Positions 26,683 through 35,818 are shown, counted from the stretch's first letter. The stretch: DNA of 64,000 nucleotides from a bacterium (GCA_021805775.1 JAJZED010000003.1:62001-126000); one strand, 5' to 3'. Made by a program: numbers and translations. The notes: generated by a model from the letters alone, not told the origin.

Positions 26683-29451
26683 CTACGAGCTCTTCTTGCG
26701 CCCTGCCGTCGCGCTCGTCTTCTTCTTGGCCCCGCTCGCTGCGGGGCTTTTCTTCGCTCCGGCCTTTTTCGCCGGAGTTTTTTTGGCGGTGCTGGTCGCC
26801 TTTTTGGCCGGGGCTTTCTTCGCCGCGGTCGTCGTGGTTTTTGCGGCGGCGGCTTTCGGCGCGGTCGCCTTCTTTGCCGGGCTGCGTTTCGCCGCCGGTT
26901 TCGCGGCGGGCTTCTCCGCTGCCGGAGCCGGAAGTGCCGCTCGCTGAACCGCCGGAATCTCCGCGGTCACCTTGGTTGCCCGCGGACGGCGAGCGCGCGC
27001 AGGTTTGGTCGGTTGCGGTTCCTCGTGCGGAGCGCGCAGGTGCGGCGGCGGCGGCTCGACCGCCGGTGGGGTCGGTGCGGAGTAGCGCGCGATCGCTCGT
27101 GAGGGCTCGGGCGGAACGATGCGCCCCGTCGGATGGGCAGCGCCGTCGCTTCCAACGCTGAAGAGCGAACGGTCGGGAACCGGAGCTCCCACACCGGGAG
27201 CACCCGCGCCGACGCCCCCGCGTCCGCGACGCCCACGGCGGCGGCGGCGGCGGCGGCCGCCGCCCTCCGCGCTCGGAGCACCGGCGACATGCCCCACCCC
27301 GCCGATCGGCGGAATGCTCTCGGACTGAATCTCTTCGTCCTCGTCTTCGTCCTCGTCGACGAGGTTCTGCGCGGCGGCCGCGACCGGCCGCGCCTGCGGC
27401 ACGATGCTCTCGACGCCGCCCTGCGCGCGCCCGCGGCCGCGGCGCCCGCGGCGACGACGGCGGCGTTTCTCGTGCGATTCCGGCGCTCCGGCGGCGATCG
27501 CGCCGTCTTCGGCGATCACGATCGCCGCTGCACTGTGTTCGCCCTTGACCTCGGCGGCGAGCGCCGTATCGGCGGCCTCTTCCTCCTCGGTGATCGTCGT
27601 AATGCCGATCGGTGGGCGCGCTTGCGCGCTCGATGCCGCCTCGGCGGCGAGCTCTTTGAGTTGCGCGGTCTGTTCGGCTGCGGTGAGCGGACCGCGGCGC
27701 TTCTTGGCACGCCCGGCCCCACCGGCGCGGCGGCGCTTTCCGCTCTCGTCGGCGACCGCCGCTCCGGCGGAGATCAGATCGGCGACCACATAATCGTCGG
27801 CGTCGTCGATATCGAGAATGCGAATCTTTGCGGCGTTTCCGGAATGGTTGGCGGCATTTTCAACTTCGACGATCCGGTCGCCGACGAGTGCTGCCGCCGA
27901 GGTTGCGTTGGGCAAACGCCCGGGCAGCAACTGCACTTCGACTTCATCGCCGACGCGAACGCGGCCGTCGCCGGCAGGCGCCGCCGCGCGGAATTCCGTG
28001 CGCGTCCGTTCGGGGTGAATCGCCGCGCTCGCGCGCACGTGCACCGTAATGCCGAGATCCTTCGCAAGCTGCGCGCACTCTTCTTCGTACCAAAACTCGA
28101 GTTGCGCGGCGACGCTCGGCGCCGCTTCGATGACGGCGTGGCGATGTCGGTCGTCGACGGCGTGCGCGCGCAAGTGACGTAACGCCTCGATGGCGACCGA
28201 CTGCGACGACATGACCGTTCCCAGCCCCGCACAGGTCGGGCAGGTTCCGCGTAATTGGCCGGCGAGATCTTTTCCGACGCGCTTGCGCGTGAATTCGAGC
28301 AAGCCGAGATTGGAGAACGATTGAATGGTCGCGCGCGTGCGATCGCGGCGCAAACCATCTTCGAGCGTCTTCAACACTTTGTTGCGCGCGGACTCGGAGC
28401 CCATATCGATGAAATCGACGACGATGATGCCGCCGATATCGCGCAGGCGAACCTGTCGCGCGATCTCCGCGGCGGCTTCGATGTTGGTTTTACCGATGGT
28501 GTCTTCGAGGTTTTTACCGCCGGTGAATTTCCCGGAGTTGACGTCGATAACCGTGAGCGCTTCGGTGGTTTCGATGACGATCGAGCCGCCCGAAGGCAGA
28601 TTGATCTTCGGGTTCATCAGGCGTTCGATTTCGAGATCGATGCCGTAATCGTGAAACAACGAGCGGCCGCCGTTATAATGTTCGATGCGATCGAGATATT
28701 GCGGGCCGAGCAGTTGTAAGAACTCGCGTACTTTACGGTGCTCTTCTTCGTTGTCGATATACACTTTGTCGACGTCGGCGGTGACGAAATCGCGCGCCGC
28801 TTTGAACACGAGATTCATATCTTTATGCAACAACGAAGGCGCTTGCGCGCGCTTGAAGACTTCGAGAATGCCGTGCCACATGCGAATGAGCACGCCGAGA
28901 TCGGCCATTAACTCCGCGTCGCTCACGCCCGCGGCAGCGGTGCGCACGACGGTCGCCATGCCTTCGGGGCGAATGCGTTGCATGACTTTTTTCAGGCGTT
29001 CGCGTTCGGTCGCCGATTCGATTTTGCGAGATACGCCGGAATATTTTCCGGTCGGCATGAGAATGAGATAACGCCCGGGCAACGAGATATTCGTGCTGAT
29101 GCGCGCGCCTTTAAGGCCGCGCGGTTCCTTGACGATCTGCACGAGAATTTCGTCGTTGCGTTTGACTTTTTCACCGATGGTGAAGCCGCTATGCCCTTGG
29201 GTGATTTCGACGTCACCGATGTTGAGCGGCTGTTTATTGATATCGTCGACGTAAAGGAAGGCATTGCGGCCGAGGCCGATATCGACGAACGCCGCGCCCA
29301 TACCCGGGAGCACGTTGTGAACTTTGCCTTTGTAGATCGAGCCGATAACTTTCTCTTCACGCTCGATGTAGAGTTCGGCGAGCTCGCCGTCCTCCATAAT
29401 AGCAACCCGGTTTTCCCACGGGTCGCTCGAGATCAGAATCTCGTTGCGCAC
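26683..29451 (-). CDS. rng: Rne/Rng-family endoribonuclease with long basic tail
   Basis: A 922-residue RNase E/G. The N-terminal half has the S1 domain (~35-125: GSIYKGKVHNVLPGMGAAFV, NAFLYVDDI), the DNase I-like catalytic part with metal-binding Asp in VIDVNSGKFTG and VVDFIDM, and the zinc-link CPTCAG (~404). From ~520 the sequence is low-complexity: basic RRRRRRGRRGRG patches, acidic runs (DEDEDEDEE), proline-rich stretches and a C-terminal Lys/Ala/Pro tail (KKAPAKKA, KKTPAKKA). The basic patches resemble RNA-binding tails of RNase E. GTG start 29451 with AAGGA upstream. It processes rRNA/tRNA and decays mRNA; the tail may scaffold partners. Confidence 0.9.
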   Translation of the reverse strand: MRNEILISSDPWENRVAIMEDGELAELYIEREEKVIGSIYKGKVHNVLPGMGAAFVDIGLGRNAFLYVDDINKQPLNIGDVEITQGHSGFTIGEKVKRNDEILVQIVKEPRGLKGARISTNISLPGRYLILMPTGKYSGVSRKIESATERERLKKVMQRIRPEGMATVVRTAAAGVSDAELMADLGVLIRMWHGILEVFKRAQAPSLLHKDMNLVFKAARDFVTADVDKVYIDNEEEHRKVREFLQLLGPQYLDRIEHYNGGRSLFHDYGIDLEIERLMNPKINLPSGGSIVIETTEALTVIDVNSGKFTGGKNLEDTIGKTNIEAAAEIARQVRLRDIGGIIVVDFIDMGSESARNKVLKTLEDGLRRDRTRATIQSFSNLGLLEFTRKRVGKDLAGQLRGTCPTCAGLGTVMSSQSVAIEALRHLRAHAVDDRHRHAVIEAAPSVAAQLEFWYEEECAQLAKDLGITVHVRASAAIHPERTRTEFRAAAPAGDGRVRVGDEVEVQLLPGRLPNATSAAALVGDRIVEVENAANHSGNAAKIRILDIDDADDYVVADLISAGAAVADESGKRRRAGGAGRAKKRRGPLTAAEQTAQLKELAAEAASSAQARPPIGITTITEEEEAADTALAAEVKGEHSAAAIVIAEDGAIAAGAPESHEKRRRRRRGRRGRGRAQGGVESIVPQARPVAAAAQNLVDEDEDEDEEIQSESIPPIGGVGHVAGAPSAEGGGRRRRRRRGRRGRGGVGAGAPGVGAPVPDRSLFSVGSDGAAHPTGRIVPPEPSRAIARYSAPTPPAVEPPPPHLRAPHEEPQPTKPARARRPRATKVTAEIPAVQRAALPAPAAEKPAAKPAAKRSPAKKATAPKAAAAKTTTTAAKKAPAKKATSTAKKTPAKKAGAKKSPAASGAKKKTSATAGRKKSS

Positions 29452-29752
29452 GTATAAATTGTCCTTCTGGCGGGCGCACCGGCCGCCCGGCTACCGCTCA
29501 AACGCGCGACCCTGCGGGTGCTACCCGGGATCGCGACTTCGGCGAGCTCGCCTGTGACGGGCCATGCGCGCGACGCGCGTAAAATACTTTTCGCTCGGCG
29601 GCGGATCGCAAAGATACGACTCGCTTCGTCGGCTTGTGCCGGGTCTTCACGCTGCGGCGATGCTTTACCTCTCGTTCGAGAAGGATTCGTTAGAGGACTC
29701 CTGCAGCGCAGAGGAATCCTGCACAATCCAGGGGTATCGTTGGGCCCTCATC

Positions 29753-30478
29753 ATGAAAGCATACAAAAACTTTGCCGTGAACGCGGCGTTCGGCGCGGCG
29801 ATCGCTACACTCTTCGCGACAGCCCCCGTCCGGGCTCTTGCCGCCTCTTATGGGGCGGCAACGGAGCGAGCAGCGATCGTGAACACGATCCTCCACCATT
29901 GGTATTTTAAAGGGGACCCGCGGATACCGCCTCCGAGGATCTCGCGCGTCGGCATCGCCGGCCACTTTGCCGTCGCGATGGTGCGGATCGAGATCGAGGG
30001 CGCTCCTTATCATGGGGAGTTCCTTTTAGAACGCTTTCCCTTCGGCTGGCAGACGCTGGAGATTGCGGCGTACCATTTCTTGACGCTAAATGTTTGCGAT
30101 CTCACCGCGCACGATATCTCGCCCCCGACCGTGCGTCTTCTGAGCGAACGCATAGGGATCGCTTTTGCAGGGAACGCGCATCATTGCCCGTCGCCGGGGA
30201 CGTATGCCGATCGCGGTGCTCCGACGAGCGTTCTTGCAATTCGTAAGATCACTTATCAAGGCGCGGTTCAATCCGTTCGCGCGGTCGGCAACTGGGGACT
30301 TGCATCGTGGTATGGCGCCGGAGGCGGGGACGCGATCTACGAACGCAAGCACGCGCGCTGGGTCGAGATATCGGGCGGCGGCGGAAGCGCCTGTCCGCGC
30401 GACCTCGTCGATCTTTACCACATGCCGCTGCAAACGGCGAAAATCTTACTACGCGGGCTCGTCTCCGGTTGTAAGTAA
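29753..30478 (+). CDS. Exported protein of unknown function
   Basis: A 241-residue protein. ATG 29753 opens a signal peptide (AVNAAFGAAIATLFATAPVRALA); the frame continues upstream to 29564, but that part is intergenic in character. The mature part has no family I recognise: aromatic and Gly-rich, with VGIAGHFAVAMVRIEIEGAPYHGEFLLERF and GLASWYGAGGGDAIY, and a few Cys residues (CDL, CPSPG, ACPRD, GCK) that could form disulfides in the periplasm. It overlaps the end of the reverse-strand LRR gene tail-to-tail by 30 bases. The ~300 bases before it (29452-29752) hold only leaders for this gene and rng. Confidence 0.6.
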   Translation: MKAYKNFAVNAAFGAAIATLFATAPVRALAASYGAATERAAIVNTILHHWYFKGDPRIPPPRISRVGIAGHFAVAMVRIEIEGAPYHGEFLLERFPFGWQTLEIAAYHFLTLNVCDLTAHDISPPTVRLLSERIGIAFAGNAHHCPSPGTYADRGAPTSVLAIRKITYQGAVQSVRAVGNWGLASWYGAGGGDAIYERKHARWVEISGGGGSACPRDLVDLYHMPLQTAKILLRGLVSGCK

Positions 30479-31255
30479 CATGCGTTGCGCCTCCGGCGTG
30501 GGGAAGGGCGCGAGGCGCGCGAGCTGGAGACGCTTATCGACCTCGACGTTTTTCCGGCGCCCGCCGATATCGATACGCAACGCCTGCAGCGGGAGCTGCT
30601 GCAGAAAGGCGATCGTCGCCTGAAGATCGAGGCGCCAGCAGCCTTCGAGTGCGAGTTCGCGCAGCATCGGCAACGCCGCCAACGCGTCGATCGATTCGAG
30701 CGCATCGCAGCGCGAGCATTCGACGCGTTCCAACGCGCTGCCGGAGCGCAAGCTTTCAAGCGTACGCAGCGGAACGCCGCTCGTGCGGATCGCTCGAAGA
30801 CGCGCCCCGACGGCGAGTGCCGCGGCGGGAAGGTTCGCGACGGAAAGCACGGCGAGCGTTGGGTGCGCGACGAGCGGCGCGGTATCGAAGGCGCCGCGGT
30901 CGATCGCGAGGATCTCCAGCGGCAGCGAAAGCAGCGCATCGAGCGAACCGCCGCCGCCGCTCAAGCGAAGCGCGCGCAGGCGCGGCGGCAACGCGATGCT
31001 GTCGAGCTCGGCGCCGCCGAGCGCGAGCGATTCCACCCGCGCGGCGATGCGCTCGTCGCGTAACAGAGCCAAGCCACCGAAGGAGAGTTGGAGCGCGAAG
31101 CTCCGCCGCTCGGCGAAATCGGCGAGCGCGGCGCGCACCTCCGCAGCGGGGTAACAGGCGGCGGCAAAACGCGTTCCCTCCGCGGCATCCCGAATCGATT
31201 GCGGCGGCGTTGCATCGTGGAGTTCGACGCAACGAACCGGCCCCGCGCCGCTCAC
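30449..31255 (-). CDS. Leucine-rich-repeat-like protein downstream of rodA
   Basis: A 268-residue protein read from GTG 31255, whose TGA overlap with the rodA stop (GTGA) implies coupled translation. From ~60 onward it shows irregular repeats of Leu/Ala-rich strands (VESLALGGAELDSIALP, LRALRLSGGGGSLDALLSLP, LEILAIDRGAFDTAPLV, LRELALEGCWRLDLQA) spaced ~22-25 residues, as in leucine-rich-repeat solenoids. No signal peptide or membrane segment. Function unknown; position suggests a link to cell shape genes. The longer frame to 32332 lies over rodA in another frame and is not coding. Confidence 0.6.
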   Translation of the reverse strand: MSGAGPVRCVELHDATPPQSIRDAAEGTRFAAACYPAAEVRAALADFAERRSFALQLSFGGLALLRDERIAARVESLALGGAELDSIALPPRLRALRLSGGGGSLDALLSLPLEILAIDRGAFDTAPLVAHPTLAVLSVANLPAAALAVGARLRAIRTSGVPLRTLESLRSGSALERVECSRCDALESIDALAALPMLRELALEGCWRLDLQATIAFLQQLPLQALRIDIGGRRKNVEVDKRLQLARLAPFPTPEAQRMLLTTGDEPA

Positions 31256-32382
31256 GCGTTTCCGAGAACGCCACGATCCTTCTGGGCGTAGATATTCATC
31301 AGCACGCCGACGGCGGCGAAGTTCGTCAACATCGCCGAACCGCCGTAGGAAAGAAAGGGCAGCGGGATGCCGGTGATCGGCATGATGCCCACCGTCATGC
31401 CGATATTTACCAGCATGTGAAAGAGCAGCATCGCGGTTATTCCGGCGGCGAGCAAGAGCCCGAAGCGATCTTGCGCGCCGTACATCGCGCGTATGCCGCC
31501 GTAAATGATCGCACCGTAGAGCGCGAAGAGACCGAGCACGCCGAGTAACCCGAGCTCTTCGGCGAGAACGGTGAAGATAAAGTCGCGCGAATGTTCGGGG
31601 ACGAACGAGAGCTGCGTCTGCGTTCCGTGGAAGAGCCCGCGCCCGAAAAATTCTCCGTTCCCGACGGCAATTTTCGCCTGATTCAAGTTGTATCCGGCGC
31701 CCTGCGGATCGGCTTTGGGATTGAGAAAGACCAACAGCCGCGCTTTCTGAAAGGGCTTGAGCACCAAATTGGTCCCCGCGGTGATCGCTCCCGCGATGAA
31801 AAGCCCCGCGCAATAGAGCGCGAAACCGCCCAGGCGCGGCAAGCCGAAAAAGAGTTGCGTCGTCAGAATCGCCAAGAGCACGAGCGAGGTGCCGAAATCC
31901 GGCTGCTTGAGCACGAGCAGCGCCGGCACCGCAAAGGTGAGTAACGGTTTCCACATGTCGCGGAGGCGCGTGTAATCGCCGCGTGCGAGCACCGCGGCGC
32001 CCGAGATCGCGAGAAAGAGTTTCGCGAATTCCGAGGGCTGAAAGGTGCCGAGCGGCCCGAGCGAGATCCAGCGCTGCGCGCCGAGCGCGCGGTGGCCGAT
32101 CGCGACGATCGCCAGCAGTAAGAGTAGATTGAGGATGTAGATCGCCGGTGCGAAACGCCGCCAGACGCGATAATCGATGCGCGCGCAGAGCAGCATCACG
32201 GGAACGCCGACCGCGATGTAGAGTAGTTGTTTGAGATACTCCGGCCCCGCCTGCGGATTGTGCAGGTCGGCCGAACGAATCAACACCACCCCAAGCAGGC
32301 TCGCCCCGATCGCGCCCACGATGAGCGGCCATGCAATGCGATACGACGAATCGCGGCCGAGGCGCGTGACGATCGCGCTCAT
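31252..32382 (-). CDS. rodA: Rod-shape peptidoglycan glycosyltransferase RodA
   Basis: A 376-residue SEDS-family protein with about ten TM helices. Family marks: GAQRWISLGPLGTFQPSEFAKL (the W.....FQPSE.AK pattern), KQPDFGTSLVL with the Asp needed for polymerase activity, and at the end NIGMTVGIMPITGIPLPFLSYGGS. ATG 32382 overlaps the alkB-like stop (ATGA); the open frame upstream of it is not RodA. RodA polymerises glycan strands with a class B PBP, which is not in this window. It shares a transcription unit with minCDDE. Confidence 0.95.
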   Translation of the reverse strand: MSAIVTRLGRDSSYRIAWPLIVGAIGASLLGVVLIRSADLHNPQAGPEYLKQLLYIAVGVPVMLLCARIDYRVWRRFAPAIYILNLLLLLAIVAIGHRALGAQRWISLGPLGTFQPSEFAKLFLAISGAAVLARGDYTRLRDMWKPLLTFAVPALLVLKQPDFGTSLVLLAILTTQLFFGLPRLGGFALYCAGLFIAGAITAGTNLVLKPFQKARLLVFLNPKADPQGAGYNLNQAKIAVGNGEFFGRGLFHGTQTQLSFVPEHSRDFIFTVLAEELGLLGVLGLFALYGAIIYGGIRAMYGAQDRFGLLLAAGITAMLLFHMLVNIGMTVGIMPITGIPLPFLSYGGSAMLTNFAAVGVLMNIYAQKDRGVLGNA

Positions 32383-32963
32383 GCTGCGAGAATGGTACGA
32401 AAGGTGAGATTGATGCGCGCGTGCTGCACGTGGGGCTCTTTCGGAACGGTATGCCGCCATAACTGCTGGCTCGCCCCGCTCATCAGCAGCAAACTCCCGT
32501 TGCTTAGATCGAAGGCGTGCCGCTCGCCGCTCTCCTTGCCCTTGATGTAAAAGCGGCGCGTCGCGCCGAGGGAGAGTGAGGCGATCGTCGGCGTCGGCCC
32601 TAGTTCGCGCTCGTCGTCGCTGTGCCAGCCGTTGGAATCGCGCCCGTCGCGATAGAGATTCGCCAACACGCTGTTAAAGGGCGCGCCTGCACGGGCGCGG
32701 AGCCGATCCCGAAGCGCTGCGAGCTCCGGCGTCCACGGCAGCGGCTCGTGTGCGATTCCCGAGTAGCTATAGCGTGCGTCGAGATCGCCGTACCACGCTT
32801 CGAGGCGCGGAATCGGGCGACGCACGCCAAAGAGCGAGATCGTCGGCTGCGTCCAAGCCAAATCGTGAAGGAGACGCGCGAAAAGATCGCGCGCCTCGCT
32901 CTCGCTGAGAAAATGAGGCTCGAATGCGAAGCCGTCGATCTTCGCTGCGAGCGCGGAGCTCAC
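32379..32963 (-). CDS. AlkB-like 2-oxoglutarate/Fe(II) dioxygenase
   Basis: A 194-residue AlkB family protein. The iron ligands are visible as H and D in NGWHSDDERELG and the distal His in LWRHTVPKEP; RINLTFR holds the 2-oxoglutarate-binding arginines. FNSVLANLYRDGRD is the usual lid segment. AlkB proteins remove methyl groups from DNA or RNA bases by oxidation. GTG 32963 overlaps the minE stop, and the gene's own stop overlaps rodA, so it is embedded in the division/shape operon. Whether it acts on DNA repair or RNA cannot be seen. Confidence 0.88.
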   Translation of the reverse strand: MSSALAAKIDGFAFEPHFLSESEARDLFARLLHDLAWTQPTISLFGVRRPIPRLEAWYGDLDARYSYSGIAHEPLPWTPELAALRDRLRARAGAPFNSVLANLYRDGRDSNGWHSDDERELGPTPTIASLSLGATRRFYIKGKESGERHAFDLSNGSLLLMSGASQQLWRHTVPKEPHVQHARINLTFRTILAA

Positions 32964-33343
32964 GCCGGTGCGCGTTGCGCTTTCTTGCGTCGCTTCCGTT
33001 GCTGCAGCGGCTGCGGCCCGGCGGCGACCGGCTCGGCGGCAAGCACCGGTGCGGGTGCCTCGGGCGCTCGCTCCGGGGCGCGTTCGCTCGGGCGCGCGAC
33101 GCCGAGAATCGGCACGTTCGCCATCATCGCAAGCGCATGGTCGTGACGTTCGAAATCGACCTCCACTTTCTCGCGATCGACTTCGACGTAGCGCGAAATT
33201 ACTTCGACGAGCTCGCGCTTCATCGCTTCGATCATCTCGGGTGCAAGCGCGAGGTGATCGGTCATCAGCACCAGTTGCAGGCGCTGTTTCGCGGTCGCTC
33301 CGGAATCGGATGGCCCGAAGAGCCGTTTGAGAAACTCGATCAT
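32960..33343 (-). CDS. minE: Cell division topological specificity factor MinE
   Basis: A 127-residue protein; residues 1-85 match MinE. It starts MIEFLKRLFG (membrane-binding amphipathic helix), then AKQRLQLVLMTDHLAL, the MinD-contact helix/strand, and a dimer domain with VEVISRYVEVDREKVEVDFE. The last ~40 residues are Pro/Ala/basic (PLQQRKRRKKAQRAPA), longer than usual. It overlaps the second minD by four bases. MinE drives MinD off the membrane. Confidence 0.92.
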   Translation of the reverse strand: MIEFLKRLFGPSDSGATAKQRLQLVLMTDHLALAPEMIEAMKRELVEVISRYVEVDREKVEVDFERHDHALAMMANVPILGVARPSERAPERAPEAPAPVLAAEPVAAGPQPLQQRKRRKKAQRAPA

Positions 33344-34179
33344 GCTTTGCCTCCGAAAAACGCGCCGACGCGTCCGAAAAACGATTCGCGCGCTTCGACG
33401 GTCGGCGCGGCGACATCTTCGCCGGCGATCTTCGCGGCCATCGCGTGATATGCAGCGCCGGTCGCTCCGTCGCGCCGCAACGCGAGCGGCTCGCCTTTAT
33501 TGGTGGTGATGATGATCTCGGGTTCGTCGGCGATCACGCCGAGCAACGGCAGCCGCAGGATCGCGTTGACGTCTTCGACCGAGAGCATTTTGCCGCGCTT
33601 CACCAGTTGCGGGCGCAGTCGATTGACGATGAGTTGCGGTTTGAAACGGTTGCCCAACAAGCCGATCACGCGGTCGACATCGCGCACCGCCGAAACCTCC
33701 GGCGTGCAGACGACGATCGCTTCTTGCGCGCCGGCGACGGCGTTGCGGAAACCGTGTTCGATGCCGGCCGGACAATCGACGAGCACGTAATCGAAGCGCT
33801 CGCGCAGACGTTCGATCAACGCGGTCATCGCTTCGGTCGGCACTTCATCTTTCTCGCGATGTTGCGCGGCGGCAAGCAGCATTAACGATTCGGTATATTT
33901 CGAGGGCACCAGCGCTTCGTCGAGCGTCGCTCCGCCTTCGATGACATCGAGCAGGTGATGCTTCACGCGGCTTTCGAGGCCGAGAACGATATCGAGGTTG
34001 CGCAGGCCGATATCGGCATCGACCAACGCAACGCGCGCGCCGCGCATCGCAAGCGCCGTGCCGAGATTGGCGGTGGTCGTCGTCTTGCCGACGCCGCCTT
34101 TACCGGAGGTGATAACGATCGCTCGGCCGCGCACCGCAGGAACTGCGGCCTCTTCGATCTCAGGTTGCCGTTCGTGCAT
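33340..34179 (-). CDS. minD: Septum site-determining ATPase MinD (second copy)
   Basis: A 279-residue ParA/MinD ATPase. Deviant Walker A SGKGGVGKTTTTANLG starts at residue ~25, after an N-terminal extension of ~20 acidic/proline residues (ERQPEIEEAAVPAVRG). VDADIGLRNLDIVLGLE, DCPAGIEHGF and NRLRPQLV are MinD marks. The C-terminal amphipathic segment RESFFGRVGAFFGGKA could hold it at the membrane. It lies four bases after the other minD and overlaps minE. Two minD genes in one min cluster is unusual. Confidence 0.92.
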   Translation of the reverse strand: MHERQPEIEEAAVPAVRGRAIVITSGKGGVGKTTTTANLGTALAMRGARVALVDADIGLRNLDIVLGLESRVKHHLLDVIEGGATLDEALVPSKYTESLMLLAAAQHREKDEVPTEAMTALIERLRERFDYVLVDCPAGIEHGFRNAVAGAQEAIVVCTPEVSAVRDVDRVIGLLGNRFKPQLIVNRLRPQLVKRGKMLSVEDVNAILRLPLLGVIADEPEIIITTNKGEPLALRRDGATGAAYHAMAAKIAGEDVAAPTVEARESFFGRVGAFFGGKA

Positions 34180-34182
34180 GGT

Positions 34183-34974
34183 TTACCCCGTCGTAATCGC
34201 GCCGATGAGGCGCTTGAAGAAGGTTGGCTTCTCGAAACTGGTGATCGGAATATCCTCGCCTTCGAGGCGACGAGCGATCTTATCGTAGATCGTCCGCAGA
34301 CGATTGCTTTCATCGAGCACGATCGGCTCGCCGCGATTGGTGGTATCGATGATTTCCTCATCGTCGGGGATGACGCCGATGAGCGTTGCGTTGAGAACTT
34401 CGCAGACGTCCTCGACACCGAGCATATCGCCGGTGCGCACCATCTCGGGGCGCAAGCGATTGATGACAAGCGAGATCGGCATCGGTACTTCGAGCAGCTT
34501 GCCGATGACGCGGTCGGCGTCGCGAATCGCGCTCACCTCGGGCGTCGTTACGACGAGCGCTTCTTTCGCCCCGGCGACGGCGTTGCGAAAACCCGTCTCG
34601 ATGCCGGCGGGGCAATCGATAAGCACGAAGTCGGCGAATTCGTCGAGCCCGGCGATGACTTTGGCAAACTGTTCGGCGGTGATCGCTTCTTTTTCGCGCG
34701 TCTGCGCGGCGGGAAGAATCGCGAGCGATTCGAAGCGCTTATCTTTGATGAGCGCTTGGCGCAGTTGGCAACGCCCCTCCGCAACCTCGACGATATCGAA
34801 AACGATGCGCTTTTCAAGGCCGAGGACCAGATCGAGATTGCGCAAGCCGATATCCGCGTCGACGAGCACGACGCGGTGCCCCCGTTTTGCTAACGCGGCA
34901 CCGAGGTTGGCGGTCGTCGTCGTTTTTCCGACTCCGCCTTTACCGGAGGTTACGACGATTCGTCGCGTGCTCAC
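34183..34974 (-). CDS. minD: Septum site-determining ATPase MinD (first copy)
   Basis: A 263-residue MinD starting at GTG 34974 (VSTRRIVVTSGKGGVGKTTT), which lies on the minC stop; the long frame to 35418 overlaps minC in another frame and is not the start. VDADIGLRNLDLVLGLE, DCPAGIETGF and NRLRPEMVRTGDML are standard MinD motifs. The C-terminal membrane helix PTFFKRLIGAI is the better match of the two copies to known MinD targeting sequences. MinD recruits MinC to membrane sites away from midcell. Confidence 0.93.
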   Translation of the reverse strand: MSTRRIVVTSGKGGVGKTTTTANLGAALAKRGHRVVLVDADIGLRNLDLVLGLEKRIVFDIVEVAEGRCQLRQALIKDKRFESLAILPAAQTREKEAITAEQFAKVIAGLDEFADFVLIDCPAGIETGFRNAVAGAKEALVVTTPEVSAIRDADRVIGKLLEVPMPISLVINRLRPEMVRTGDMLGVEDVCEVLNATLIGVIPDDEEIIDTTNRGEPIVLDESNRLRTIYDKIARRLEGEDIPITSFEKPTFFKRLIGAITTG

Positions 34975-34975
34975 A

Positions 34976-35818
34976 TTACCAACTTTCTTCTTTACTGAAA
35001 GGAACGACGACGATCTTTCCATCGCGCACGCACGCCGTTTCCGGCTCGGCATTCTTTCCGCGTCGCGCCGAACTCTCCGCTGCGATGGCGGTCGCGATGC
35101 GTAACTGCGTCGGCACCAATTCAAGCGCGCGCACGCGCGCCGAGACGTCGCCCTGCGCGCCCGCGTGCGCGACCCCGGCAAGCCGACCGAAGACGAGAAT
35201 ATCGCCGCTGGCGATGAGTTCGGCGCCGGGGTTGACGTCGCCGACGACGACGATATTGCCGATCTGCTGCAACGATTGCCCGCCGCGCAAGGTGCCGACG
35301 TGATAGAGCGTGCCCGGCGCGGCCTCGACCAGGCGCAGCGCGGGCGGCTCGTCGCCGGCGGCGCGCTTGAGATCGAGCCGACGGACGCTCGTTTCACCGG
35401 CGCGACGGCGCGACGCAATATCGGCGCGCGCGCCGTCGAAATCGGCTTTTAGCGAACGCGCCGACTCGGAGAGTTCGACGACCCGGCTGCGCCGCGGCTC
35501 GCGCCGCGGGTTCGGCGCCGCGCTCGCCGCTACGCTCTCTTCGAAGGGCGCGGCGAGCGCCGCAGCGGTCGCCGCGATCGCTGCGGCCCCGAGCACGCGC
35601 CGGATCGAGATATTGCGACCGGAGAGGAGCGCCTGCAGACGCGCGAGTTCGGTCTCGCTCGGCGCAGTCTCGCCGAAGCGGAGCGTCGCCTCGCAATCGC
35701 GGTAGAAGGCCTCGGCGGCGCCGAGCTTGCCCTCCAGTTCGCCGAGCGCCTCGGCGAGATTCCCGCCCTCCAGCGCGATCTCGATCCCCCAACTCCGCCC
35801 GCGCAGCAACGCGCTCAC
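34976..35818 (-). CDS. minC: Septum site-determining protein MinC
   Basis: A 280-residue MinC. The C-terminal half has the triangular beta helix that inhibits FtsZ bundling: LYHVGTLRGGQSLQQIGN, VVGDVNPGAELIASGDI, FGRLAGVAHAGAQGD. The N-terminal domain starts at ALLRGRSWGIEIAL. A long linker (~105-170, Ala/Arg/Ser-rich) joins the two. GTG 35818 is preferred because MinC homology begins there; the open frame to ATG 35935 would add ~39 residues of unlikely sequence. First gene of the run minC-minD-minD-minE-alkB-rodA-LRR. Confidence 0.88.
   Translation of the reverse strand: MSALLRGRSWGIEIALEGGNLAEALGELEGKLGAAEAFYRDCEATLRFGETAPSETELARLQALLSGRNISIRRVLGAAAIAATAAALAAPFEESVAASAAPNPRREPRRSRVVELSESARSLKADFDGARADIASRRRAGETSVRRLDLKRAAGDEPPALRLVEAAPGTLYHVGTLRGGQSLQQIGNIVVVGDVNPGAELIASGDILVFGRLAGVAHAGAQGDVSARVRALELVPTQLRIATAIAAESSARRGKNAEPETACVRDGKIVVVPFSKEESW

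Noticed and set aside
27133-28182. Forward open frame of 349 codons
   Set aside because: Antisense shadow of the low-complexity tail and end of the catalytic part of RNase E/G.
30449-32332. A single 627-codon reverse gene
   Set aside because: Its 5' half lies over rodA in another frame; only the part from GTG 31255 has coding features.
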